DNA of 64,000 nt from Bacteroidota bacterium. GTDB taxonomy: Bacteria > Bacteroidota > Bacteroidia > B-17B0 > Aurantibacillaceae. Below are positions 56,014-64,000 of this stretch, one piece after another (position 1 is the stretch's first letter; each line of letters begins with the position of its first letter). The position numbers and the translations under genes were made by a program. The stretch spans positions 62,001 through 126,000 of the forward strand of contig JADJSH010000018.1 of NCBI GenBank assembly GCA_016711805.1. Direction: 5' to 3'. The notes beneath the pieces are model-generated. The model worked only from the letters and a program-made list of their open reading frames with translations. It searched no databases and had not been told where the DNA came from.

Positions 56014-56871
56014 ATGACACAACAAGATGAGCATTGGGATTTAGTTATTAAACCTTGTAATAAATGGTATGATATTGATTTAGTTGCTATTTGGAGATAT
56101 CGTGATTTATTAATGTTATTGGTACGCAGAGATTTTGTAGCAGTTTATAAACAAACAATTTTAGGACCGTTATGGTTATTTATTCAGCCAATTTTTTCAG
56201 CTCTTACTTTCGCTTTTATTTTTGGAAGATTGGCTAGAATCAGTACCGACGGAAATCCTCCCATTTTATTTTATATGGCAGGTATAACTTTATGGACCTA
56301 CTTTGCTGACTGTCTCAACAGAACTTCTAATACATTTGTGTCGAATGCAGGAGTTTTTGGAAAGGTTTATTTCCCCCGTTTAATTATCCCGTTATCAGTG
56401 TTAGTTTCGAATTTGGTAAAATTAGGGATACAAATACTTATATTTTTAGTTATTTGGGTTTATTACCTTAAATTTTCATCACATGTCATTCATCCACAAT
56501 GGCAGTACTTTTGGTTAATTCCTGTACTTATTATTATGATGGCTGGCCTGGGTTTTGGTTTTGGAATTTTAATATCATCTTTAACAACCAAGTATCGCGA
56601 TTTAACGTTTTTGGTTGGTTTTGGAGTACAATTATTAATGTATGCCAGTTCAGTTGTCTTACCCGTATCAAGCATGTCTCCAGGAATTAAAAAATTAATG
56701 TTACTTAATCCATTAACTTCTATCATTGAGGCTTTTAAATTTATTTTTTTAGGTAGTGGTTCTTTTGAGGGTTTATGGTTGATTTATGACTTTTTATTAA
56801 TGATCGTTTTGATAGTAGGTTCAGTTATTGTTTTTAGTAAAGTAGAAAAATCCTTTATGGATACAGTTTAA
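56014..56871 (+). CDS. Polysaccharide ABC exporter, permease (Wzm-like)
   Basis: 285 residues with about six membrane helices. DLLMLLVRRDFVAVYKQTILGPLWLFIQP is the signature start of ABC-2 permeases for O-antigen or capsule export. Later parts include ARISTDGNPPILFYMAGITLW and LNPLTSIIEAFKFIFLGSG. With the ATPase four bases downstream it forms the transporter that moves an undecaprenyl-linked glycan across the inner membrane. The presence of this pair suggests an ABC-dependent (not Wzy) route for at least one glycan. Confidence 0.92.
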   Translation: MTQQDEHWDLVIKPCNKWYDIDLVAIWRYRDLLMLLVRRDFVAVYKQTILGPLWLFIQPIFSALTFAFIFGRLARISTDGNPPILFYMAGITLWTYFADCLNRTSNTFVSNAGVFGKVYFPRLIIPLSVLVSNLVKLGIQILIFLVIWVYYLKFSSHVIHPQWQYFWLIPVLIIMMAGLGFGFGILISSLTTKYRDLTFLVGFGVQLLMYASSVVLPVSSMSPGIKKLMLLNPLTSIIEAFKFIFLGSGSFEGLWLIYDFLLMIVLIVGSVIVFSKVEKSFMDTV

Positions 56872-56875
56872 AATC

Positions 56876-58154
56876 ATGAGCGATATAGTTATAAAAGTTG
56901 AAAATGTAGGTAAGCAGTACCGTTTGGGTAAAGTTGGAACAGGTTCGTTTACTACTGATATTAACCGTTGGTGGCATATAGCCCGAGGTAAGGAAGATCC
57001 TTATTTGAAGATAGGGGATGTTAACGATCGAACATCCAAAAGTACTTTGAATGATGTTGTGTGGGCTATTAAAGACATTAACTTTGAAATGAAACGTGGA
57101 GAAGTTTTGGGCATCATAGGAAAAAATGGAGCGGGTAAGTCAACACTTTTAAAAATATTATCTCGCGTAACAGCGCCTACTGTTGGGGATATTAAAGTTA
57201 GAGGACGTATTGCAAGTTTATTGGAAGTCGGCACGGGCTTTCATCCTGAATTAAGTGGAAGAGAAAATATTTTTTTAAATGGTGCCATATTAGGAATGAC
57301 CAAGCAAGAAATAAAATCTAAATTTGACGAAATAATAGATTTTAGTGGTGTTGAACGCTACATTGACACTCCTGTAAAACGATACAGTAGTGGTATGTAT
57401 GTACGGCTGGCATTTGCAGTGGCAGCACATTTGGAACCGGAAATTTTGATCATTGATGAAGTTTTAGCAGTTGGGGATGCTGAGTTTCAGAAAAATGCTT
57501 GGGCAAAATGAAAGATGTGAGTGGACAAGGGCGCACCGTATTATTTGTGAGTCACAATTTGCAGGCAGTTTCAAATCTATGTACTACCGGACTTTTATTA
57601 AATAATGGTACAGTTGAAGTTAGTGGTGATATTGAAGAGTGTGTTAAACGCTATTTGGTATCTTCGCGCAGTGTTGGTTTGTCAAATGTTGCAAAAGAAG
57701 ATAGGTTAAAGAGAACTAACGGAAATATACTTTTCGAAGAAATAAAAGCTACTAAAAATGGTGAAGAAACATGGGAGTTTAATTACGATCAGGATATTTT
57801 AATTCACTTTACAACTAAAACTCGGGTAAATCTAGAGGAAGGCTTATCATTTTATATGGCCTTAAAGCATCCTTATTCAGGTGAGATTATCTCAAATTAC
57901 AAAACTGTTATTACTGAAAAAAAATAGCAAAAGATGCAGAATTTAAATTCAATATTACTATTCCAAAAAAAACCATGCGAACAGGGCAGTATGGATTATA
58001 TTTTGCACTTGGAAATGCTGAAACTAAAACTTTTTATGATGTAGTTGATGAAAATGTGCATTTCCCAATGTTGACAATAAATCCAATAAGTATGGATGTT
58101 CATGAAAATGCCGGACTTGTTACTATTCCGTTTAATTTACAAATTAATTCTTAA
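56876..58154 (+). CDS. Polysaccharide ABC exporter, ATPase (Wzt-like, frame broken twice)
   Basis: Walker A GIIGKNGAGKSTLLK, signature RYSSGMYVRLAFAVA and Walker B LIIDEVLAVGD are intact. Adding one A in the run 57491-57495 turns FQKNAWAK into FQKKCLGKMKDVSGQGRTV, joining the 57499 frame, which has the H-loop LFVSHN. Adding one A in 57917-57924 then gives TEKKIAKDAEFKFNITI, and the protein goes on to LVTIPFNLQINS, stop 58152-58154. About 426 residues. The long C-terminal domain (about 260-426) is of the type that in Wzt recognises the modified end of the glycan, so export may depend on a terminal cap. Confidence 0.9.
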
Positions 58155-58159
58155 CCATT

Positions 58160-59140
58160 TTGGCATTAGGTGTATATAAAATATTAAAAAAAGTTATAGA
58201 TAAATTCTATTACGCAGGTGTTTTTGAAATTTTATTGCGACCCAAAAACGTTTTTTTAAATGTTAATATTGTCACAGGGGAGAAATGCTTTATAGATCCA
58301 AGTGCAGTATTAATAACGCATGAAAAAGCTCAAATTATATTAAAAGGTAAAAATAGAATTGGAAGATATACGGAATTACAGCCGTCCACAGATGGAGTTA
58401 TTAAAATTGGATTTGGTACTTCTATTCAGGATCGTAATATGATATTAGGAGATGTTGAATTTGGAAGATATTGTTTAACTGCACCAAATGTTTACATAAG
58501 TTCTGGGAAGCATTATTATAATTATGCCTCTAACTTTTATATAAAAGATCAGGATGATATGGTTTTTGCTTCGGAAGAACTCAAAAAACTACATTCAAAA
58601 AAAATTATCATTGAGGATGATGTGTGGATAGGGATAAATTCTGTTATTATGCCTGGTATCACTATAGGCAGAGGAGCTATTATTGGATCGAATTCTGTTG
58701 TTACCTCTAATGTCGCTCCTTTTTCAATTGTGGCGGGTGCTCCAGCAAAATTTATCAAAAACAGATTAGAGTTTATGCCTAAAGCCATTTTAAAGTTCGA
58801 TAACGATGAGGACCTTCCAAATTTTTATAAGGGTTTTTTTGTGAATGGGGAGAATTTAGTGCATGATAGGAAATTAGGTGGAGTGTCAACTTCTAATTTA
58901 TTTTATGTCTATATGAAAGACAATGGAAAAACAATACAGTTAAATTTAAAAAAGTTAAAAAATACACAAATAACATTGATTTATAATCATCAAGAAATAG
59001 AAATTAATAATACAGATTTTCACACTATATCTTTTGAATTTCATAAAGCTAATTATCATCAATTTTTCATTAAATCACCAGTGATAAATGACGATGAAGA
59101 AAAATATCTGTTGGTGAAAGAAATAATAATTTTAAATTAG
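58160..59140 (+). CDS. Hexapeptide-repeat O-acetyltransferase with C-terminal extension
   Basis: 326 residues. The left-handed beta-helix domain (about 35-200) has the NeuD/WbbJ-like core: YISSGKHYYNY (active His region), IIEDDVWIGINSVIMPGI, GRGAIIGSNSVVT and FSIVAGAPAKFIKNR. The last 120 residues (KDNGKTIQLNLKKL, EIEINNTDFHTISFEFHKA) form a beta-rich domain I do not recognise. The start is TTG at 58160, six bases after the ATPase stop; no ATG is close. It likely acetylates a sugar of the exported glycan. Confidence 0.82.
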   Translation: MALGVYKILKKVIDKFYYAGVFEILLRPKNVFLNVNIVTGEKCFIDPSAVLITHEKAQIILKGKNRIGRYTELQPSTDGVIKIGFGTSIQDRNMILGDVEFGRYCLTAPNVYISSGKHYYNYASNFYIKDQDDMVFASEELKKLHSKKIIIEDDVWIGINSVIMPGITIGRGAIIGSNSVVTSNVAPFSIVAGAPAKFIKNRLEFMPKAILKFDNDEDLPNFYKGFFVNGENLVHDRKLGGVSTSNLFYVYMKDNGKTIQLNLKKLKNTQITLIYNHQEIEINNTDFHTISFEFHKANYHQFFIKSPVINDDEEKYLLVKEIIILN

Positions 59141-59185
59141 TCAAACATGGCTATATCGTAAACAATTAAGACTTAAACTATTTAT

Positions 59186-60181
59186 ATGAAAACATTAACT
59201 AATTTTTTGAAGTACTACTTTGGTGGTTCAAACAATCAAGCTTCTTATGTGCAAATGAGGAAAGACTATATAGGGTCAAAATACGGTATAGTTAACAAAG
59301 TTAGTAAGCTAAACGGATTACTTAATCCAAAATATAAAATTCAAGAATCTCAAGGCATTTTAGGAAACTTAAAAAACAAAGAAGTGACAGAAATTTGTAG
59401 TCATATTCAAAAAGACGGATATTATATATTTCCAAATTTAGCTTCTACAGAGTTAGTTGAAGATTTAAGGAATTTTGCCTCTAACACGCCTATACATTAT
59501 TTGATCCCAGCAGAAAAGAGTATTGCTTATTCAAAGGATGCAGTAAAATATGCTGAATCTAAAAATTTATCTAACCGCTATCAAATTTTAAATATCAGTG
59601 ATTTAAAATACAACGATACTTCATTAAAATTAGCCACTGATGCTAATTTTTTACACATTGCCAATAATTATTTAGGTTCAAAGCCGATACTTGATTTAAT
59701 TGTATTTTGGTGGAGTAATAGTTTGAAAAATTTAGAAATTGATCATGCAACAAAAGAGTTATTGAAAAATCGTTCAGCGCAAATGTTTCATATTGACATG
59801 GATAGGCTAAAGTTTCTGAAATTTTTTGTATACTTAACTGATGTGGATACGAATACTGGACCACATGTATATGTGAAGGGAACTCATAATAAAATACCAA
59901 GTTATATTCATAAAGATGGTAGATATACAGATGAACACATTCGTGAACATGACGCCAAAAATATCATCGAAATTAATGGAAAGGCAGGTTCTATTATTGC
60001 CGTTGATACAAGAGGTTTGCATAAGGGCAAAGAGTTAGAGCAAGGCGAACGACTCATTTTTCAAATTGAGTTTACTAATTCTTTATTTGGGAACCCAATA
60101 ATGCCTAATGTCAGTGAAAAATTGGATTACAAAGGAAATTCAAATTATTTTGATACTTATAAATTATTTTTTAAAAAATAA
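59186..60181 (+). CDS. Phytanoyl-CoA dioxygenase (PhyH) family protein
   Basis: 331 residues. The Fe(II)/2-oxoglutarate triad is visible: HIDMD (His202, Asp204) and, 75 residues on, RGLHKG (His279). The Arg in QGERLIFQIEF is placed to bind 2-oxoglutarate. GPHVYVKGTHNK is typical of the family. The first about 80 residues precede the domain. Its substrate is probably a sugar or lipid of this locus, since it lies between the acetyltransferase and pseB. It would be cytosolic. PhyH proteins do occur in glycan loci, but their targets are mostly undefined. Confidence 0.8.
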   Translation: MKTLTNFLKYYFGGSNNQASYVQMRKDYIGSKYGIVNKVSKLNGLLNPKYKIQESQGILGNLKNKEVTEICSHIQKDGYYIFPNLASTELVEDLRNFASNTPIHYLIPAEKSIAYSKDAVKYAESKNLSNRYQILNISDLKYNDTSLKLATDANFLHIANNYLGSKPILDLIVFWWSNSLKNLEIDHATKELLKNRSAQMFHIDMDRLKFLKFFVYLTDVDTNTGPHVYVKGTHNKIPSYIHKDGRYTDEHIREHDAKNIIEINGKAGSIIAVDTRGLHKGKELEQGERLIFQIEFTNSLFGNPIMPNVSEKLDYKGNSNYFDTYKLFFKK

Positions 60182-60184
60182 ATC

Positions 60185-61195
60185 ATGCTAAATAACAAAT
60201 CAATATTAATTACAGGTGGTACTGGTTCTTTAGGGAAAGAGTTAACGAAAACAATTCTCGAAAACTGGCCCGATGTGAAGCGTTTAGTGATTTTTTCAAG
60301 AGATGAGCAAAAGCAGTTTCAAATGGAACAGGAATATCCCATGTCAAAATATAAAGCCATCCGCTATTTTATTGGAGATGTTCGCGATTTAGAGCGTATG
60401 AAGCGTGCTTTTATCGGAATTGATTATGTGATTCATGCAGCAGCCATGAAACATGTTCATATTGCCGAATATAACCCGGATGAGTGCGTGAAAACTAATA
60501 TAGGTGGAGCGGAGAACGTTATAAAAGCAGCTTTAGAGTCAAATGTGACTAAGGTAGTTGCTTTGTCAACTGATAAGGCTTGTGCGCCAATTAATTTATA
60601 TGGCGCTACAAAATTAACCTCCGATAAATTATTTATTGCCGCTAATAATATTAAAGGGCATAAGGATATTAAATTTTCTGTGGTGCGCTATGGTAACGTG
60701 ATGGGGTCTAATGGTTCGGTTATTCCATTCTTTTTAAATAAAAAAAAGGATGGCGTTTTACCGATAACCGACCCTAATATGACCCGTTTTAATATTTCTT
60801 TAAAAGGAGGTGTGGACATGGTATTGCATGCCCTGGAAGCAGCTTGGGGAGGAGAATTGTTTGTGCCAAAAATACCTTCCTATAAAATTATGGATGTAGC
60901 TAATGCTATAGGACCAAATTGCGAGCATAAAATAAACGGCATTCGTCCAGGTGAAAAAATTCATGAAGAAATGATTACGAGTTCAGATTCTTTCACAACC
61001 TACGATTTAGAAAAATATTATGTGATTTTGCCGCAAGTAACTAATTTTAAACTGGAAGATTATATCAAACACTTTAACGCCAAATTAGTTCCTCAAGGAT
61101 TTCATTACACATCTGAAAATAATACGGAGTGGGAAACAGTAGAAGGCTTAAGAAAATTAATTATTGAACATGTTGATCCTGATTTTAAACCATAA
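60185..61195 (+). CDS. pseB: UDP-N-acetylglucosamine 4,6-dehydratase (inverting)
   Basis: 336 residues. ITGGTGSLGKELTKTI binds NADP, HAAAMKHVHIAEYNP is the PseB/FlaA1 signature, LSTDKACAPINLYGATKL carries the catalytic Asp, Lys, Tyr and Lys, and NVMGSNGSVIPFF, IRPGEKIHEEM are later motifs. It makes UDP-2-acetamido-2,6-dideoxy-L-arabino-hexos-4-ulose, the first step of pseudaminic acid synthesis. It is followed by pseC and pseF. The usual AVNPIN is ACAPIN here. Full length. Confidence 0.95.
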   Translation: MLNNKSILITGGTGSLGKELTKTILENWPDVKRLVIFSRDEQKQFQMEQEYPMSKYKAIRYFIGDVRDLERMKRAFIGIDYVIHAAAMKHVHIAEYNPDECVKTNIGGAENVIKAALESNVTKVVALSTDKACAPINLYGATKLTSDKLFIAANNIKGHKDIKFSVVRYGNVMGSNGSVIPFFLNKKKDGVLPITDPNMTRFNISLKGGVDMVLHALEAAWGGELFVPKIPSYKIMDVANAIGPNCEHKINGIRPGEKIHEEMITSSDSFTTYDLEKYYVILPQVTNFKLEDYIKHFNAKLVPQGFHYTSENNTEWETVEGLRKLIIEHVDPDFKP

Positions 61196-61207
61196 ATACA
61201 TTTTGTA

Positions 61208-62350
61208 ATGATACCTTACGGAAGACAACATATTACGGAAGAAGATATTGAAGCAGTAACAAAGGCATTAAAGTCAGACTTCTTAACACAAGGACCTGAA
61301 ATAGCAGCTTTTGAAAAAGCGTTTGCTGAGTATATAGGTTGTAAGTATGCTGTAGCTGTTTCAAATGGAACAGCGGCCTTGCATTTATGTACCATGGCTT
61401 TGGGAGTTGATAAGAGTTCGAGAGTGATTACTAGTCCTATTACCTTTGCAGCATCAGCAAATTGTGTTCGTTATTGTGATGGAGAAGTATATTTTGCTGA
61501 CATCGATCCTAAAACCTATTTAATAGATATTCAAAAAGTTCGTGCATTATTAGAAAAACATCCTAAAGGGTATTTTCAAGGTATTATTCCGGTTGATTTT
61601 GCAGGTAATGCAGTGAATCTGGAAGAGTTCAGGAAATTAGCAGATGAATTTGGTTGTTGGATTATTGAGGATGCTTGTCACGCTCCCGGTGGATATTTTA
61701 AAGATAGTAAGGGAACAAAGCAATATTGTGGGAACAGTCAATTTGCCGACTTAGCTATATTTTCATTTCATCCGGTAAAGCATATTGCTTGTGGCGAAGG
61801 AGGGATGGTAACTACTAACGATGAAAAGCTATACAATAAATTAATTAAACTGCGTACGCATGGCATTACTAAAGATCCAAACTTAATGTATAAAAATGAG
61901 GGAGGTTGGTATTATGAAATGCAGGACTTAGGGTATAATTATAGAATTACAGATTTCCAAGCCGCTCTTGGAACTTCTCAATTAAAGAGGGCAGATGAAG
62001 GCTTAAAAAGAAGAAGAGAGATTGCTCAAACCTATTTTGATACTTTCAAAGAGAATAAAAATATTAAGAGGCAGTCCGGAGTGGTTGATGGGCACGCATA
62101 TCATTTATATATTATTGAAGTAGAAAACCGTAAAGGTTTGTATGATTATTTAAGAACAAAAGATATTTTTTGTCAGGTGCATTACATTCCTGTTCATACT
62201 TTGCCTTACTATGAAAGTTTAGGATGGAAGCAAGGTGACTTTGAAAAGGCGGAAAGTTATTATAAAAGTTGTTTGAGTTTGCCAATGTATCCAACTTTAA
62301 CTAAAGAAGAGCAATCATTTGTAATTGAAAGCATTAATTCTTTTTTTTAA
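61208..62350 (+). CDS. pseC: UDP-4-amino-4,6-dideoxy-N-acetyl-beta-L-altrosamine transaminase
   Basis: 380 residues of the DegT/DnrJ/EryC1 aminotransferase fold. SNGTAALHLCTMALG and FSFHPVKHIACGEGG (PLP lysine Lys191) are diagnostic. IIEDACHAPG is the Asp motif and RITDFQAALGTSQL the conserved core. It aminates the PseB product using glutamate. It begins 12 bases after pseB, and its stop overlaps the pseF start by one base (TAATG). Confidence 0.95.
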   Translation: MIPYGRQHITEEDIEAVTKALKSDFLTQGPEIAAFEKAFAEYIGCKYAVAVSNGTAALHLCTMALGVDKSSRVITSPITFAASANCVRYCDGEVYFADIDPKTYLIDIQKVRALLEKHPKGYFQGIIPVDFAGNAVNLEEFRKLADEFGCWIIEDACHAPGGYFKDSKGTKQYCGNSQFADLAIFSFHPVKHIACGEGGMVTTNDEKLYNKLIKLRTHGITKDPNLMYKNEGGWYYEMQDLGYNYRITDFQAALGTSQLKRADEGLKRRREIAQTYFDTFKENKNIKRQSGVVDGHAYHLYIIEVENRKGLYDYLRTKDIFCQVHYIPVHTLPYYESLGWKQGDFEKAESYYKSCLSLPMYPTLTKEEQSFVIESINSFF

Positions 62351-63042
62351 TGTCTAATATTGCAATCATTACGGCGAGAGGTGGTAGTAAAAGAATCCCC
62401 AGAAAAAACATAAAATATTTTTTAGGTAAACCAATCATTGCATATTCTATTGAAACGGCCATAAAATCCGGTTTATTTGATTATATATTGGTTTCAACTG
62501 ATGATGATGAAATTGCAGAAATTTCGAAACAGTATGGAGCTAAAGTTCCATTTATGAGAAGTAAGCAAAATTCAGATGATTTTTCAGGAACAGCTGATGT
62601 TATTTTGGAGGTATTGAATGATTTACAAAAAACTGGTAAACAATTTGATAATGCATGTTGTATTTATCCTACCGCACCATTTATTACAAAAGAAAACTTA
62701 TCAGATGCTTATCAGTTATTGATGCATAAAAAACTTGATAGTGTGTTTCCTATTTGTGCTTTTTCGTATCCAATACAAAGAGCACTGAAAATTGATGATT
62801 CTAAAACAATAATGGTTTGGCCAGAAAATATAAATAAACGTTCGCAGGATTTACCAGCAACATACCATGATGCAGGGCAGTTTTACTGGATGAATGTAAA
62901 TACATTCTTAAAAAAGAAAAAATTGTTTACAAATGAAACTGGTTCAATTATATTAAATGAGTTGCAGGTGCAGGACATAGATAACGAAACGGATTGGAAA
63001 TTAGCCGAAATGAAATATGAACTATTACAAAGTATTAAATAA
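62350..63042 (+). CDS. pseF: Pseudaminic acid cytidylyltransferase
   Basis: 230 residues. IITARGGSKRIPRKNIKYF is the CMP-sugar synthetase nucleotide-binding motif, GKPIIAYSIETAIKSG and ILVSTDDDEIAEI follow, and FPICAFSYPIQRALKI and AGQFYWMNVN match the PseF type rather than NeuA. It makes CMP-pseudaminic acid, the donor for glycosylation. Translationally coupled to pseC. Confidence 0.93.
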   Translation: MSNIAIITARGGSKRIPRKNIKYFLGKPIIAYSIETAIKSGLFDYILVSTDDDEIAEISKQYGAKVPFMRSKQNSDDFSGTADVILEVLNDLQKTGKQFDNACCIYPTAPFITKENLSDAYQLLMHKKLDSVFPICAFSYPIQRALKIDDSKTIMVWPENINKRSQDLPATYHDAGQFYWMNVNTFLKKKKLFTNETGSIILNELQVQDIDNETDWKLAEMKYELLQSIK

Positions 63043-63571
63043 TCAGGAGTTTAAGAAAGGTACTTTCTCAATCGTGCCTATTCGTTTCGCAGATAGATTT
63101 TTAATAATGAAATGGCGTAACGAGCAAATATACCACCTTCGACAAAATAAAACACTCACAACGCAGGATCAAGACAATTATTTTACCGATGTGGTTGCTA
63201 ACTTGTTTAATCAAGATTATCCAAATCAAATTCTATTTTCTTATCTCGATGGTGATAAGTGTATTGGTTATGGTGGATTAGTTCACATCAATTGGGTGGA
63301 TAAGAATGCCGAAATATCATTTATTATGGATACAGAACTGGAGTTTGATTTTTTTGAATTTCATTGGACCAACTTTCTTCAGTTTATTGAAAAAGTTGCT
63401 CAACAGGAATTAGAGTTGCATAAAATATTCACATACGCTTTTGATTTAAGACCGAAAATTTATAAAATATTGGAAAAGAATAATTTTGAAAAAGAAGCGG
63501 TTCTAAAAGAACACTGTTTTTTTGAAACTAAATTTATTGACGTAATTATTCATTCTAAAATACTTTTTTAA
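63017..63571 (+). CDS. GNAT N-acetyltransferase, probable PseH role
   Basis: 184 residues with a GNAT fold: SIVPIRFADRFLIMKWRNE (first strand and helix), GYGGLVHINWVDKNAEISF (acetyl-CoA-binding core) and KIFTYAFDLRPKIYKILEKNNF. Its position after pseC and pseF and its size (PseH is about 180 residues) suggest the acetyl-CoA-dependent step on UDP-4-amino-4,6-dideoxy-altrosamine. The start overlaps the pseF end by 26 bases. Sequence evidence for PseH specifically is weak. Confidence 0.7.
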   Translation: MNYYKVLNNQEFKKGTFSIVPIRFADRFLIMKWRNEQIYHLRQNKTLTTQDQDNYFTDVVANLFNQDYPNQILFSYLDGDKCIGYGGLVHINWVDKNAEISFIMDTELEFDFFEFHWTNFLQFIEKVAQQELELHKIFTYAFDLRPKIYKILEKNNFEKEAVLKEHCFFETKFIDVIIHSKILF

Positions 63572-63703
63572 AGAAGAAACTATTGGAAATTTTGATCCTT
63601 AAATTTGTTAAGAGGCTGATAAAATAAATTTTTTTAGTTCTTTTCGCTCAAAAGCTTCTCCTATAAGCAATTTAGTCAACTTATTTAATATAATAATCTA
63701 ATA

Positions 63704-64000
63704 ATGATAAAGTATAAATTTGTTAATATTTCTGAATTTGAAATAGAAATAAAATATTTCTTTCAAAAACATCCTTTTGGCCGGTATCTATTGGATAGAA
63801 ATTATGCAACAGTAGGCGCAATAGATCTTGAATGGAATAAATTGTTGGAATATTCGAGAAATTCATTAATAGGTTTAGCTCTTAATAATAACTCACAAGT
63901 AATTGGATTAATTGGATTTCATTTATCCAAATGGGACACCGATGTTTTTCAAAAAAAATTAGCTTTTTTGCAGTATTTTCTTGTTCAGGAATGCGGTGAT
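63704..64000 (+). CDS. Acyltransferase of the GNAT type, partial (runs off the right edge)
   Basis: ATG at 63704 opens a frame to the window edge, 99 residues so far. KWDTDVFQKKLAFL resembles the WDsxxFG motif of WecD-like sugar N-acyltransferases, and ALNNNSQVIGLIGFHLSKW the preceding acyl-CoA side strand. It is likely another acyltransferase of the same glycan locus. The 130-base gap before it (63572-63703) holds no gene. Only the N-terminal third is visible, so the call is tentative. Confidence 0.5.
   Translation, partial: MIKYKFVNISEFEIEIKYFFQKHPFGRYLLDRNYATVGAIDLEWNKLLEYSRNSLIGLALNNNSQVIGLIGFHLSKWDTDVFQKKLAFLQYFLVQECGD

Noticed and set aside
1..64000. tRNA, rRNA, insertion sequence or prophage genes
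   Set aside because: I scanned the gaps and the proteins and saw no cloverleaf, rRNA core, transposase, integrase or phage structural motif.

Overview
The window is a chromosomal segment of a Bacteroidota bacterium. The evidence is secreted proteins ending in type IX secretion (T9SS) sorting domains, a CarboxypepD_reg/plug TonB-dependent receptor, an UpxY-type NusG paralogue, a bacterial GH3 enzyme, an exosortase with a PID-CTERM-like small protein, low GC (about one third by eye), and several start regions preceded by the Bacteroidota -7 promoter motif TAnnTTTG. I see no rRNA, tRNA, insertion sequence, prophage or CRISPR array.

Layout. 1-10.8 kb: partial TonB receptor, SpoIIE-type phosphatase, orphan OmpR-type response regulator, double-thioredoxin secreted protein, small T9SS cargo, YdcF-like lipoprotein, RecQ and an RsmI-family methyltransferase. 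11-17.2 kb: two tandem paralogous pappalysin-like (M43) metalloproteases exported by T9SS. The first has lost an internal segment; the second carries six Ig-like repeats and is preceded by four motifs phased at exactly 21 bp. 17.3-32.8 kb: housekeeping and envelope genes (LysM glucosaminidase, AlkD-like repair protein, prolyl oligopeptidase, kdsB-aroK, GH3, PolX-like PHP protein, ispD) and a regulator. 33-41.3 kb: envelope genes, including an apparent operon of two related barrel/TSP3-repeat proteins and SPOR-like proteins. 41.4-48.6 kb: an outer membrane beta-barrel receptor, an M16 peptidase and a T9SS protein made of 29-residue W-repeats. 48.8-51.2 kb: glyA and an exosortase/PID-CTERM module. 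51.3-64 kb: a surface polysaccharide locus with a Wzc-like tyrosine kinase, UpxY antiterminator, sugar epimerase, regulator, ABC export pair, acetyltransferase, PhyH-type dioxygenase and pseudaminic acid genes pseB-pseC-pseF plus acetyltransferases. It continues past the right edge, where PseG and PseI would be expected.

A striking property is that at least twelve genes are broken by frame changes, mostly one base gained or lost in a short homopolymer. The protein resumes cleanly in another frame each time. I read this chiefly as sequencing or assembly error rather than gene decay. Such genes are annotated over their full reconstructed span. Two genes (the first metalloprotease and the exosortase) instead have, or appear to have, larger internal deletions.

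The most interesting biology is the phased operator-like array before the second metalloprotease, the SPOR/TSP3 envelope operon, the exosortase/PID-CTERM module beside a capsule locus, and a perfect inverted repeat touching the start codon of the locus regulator.
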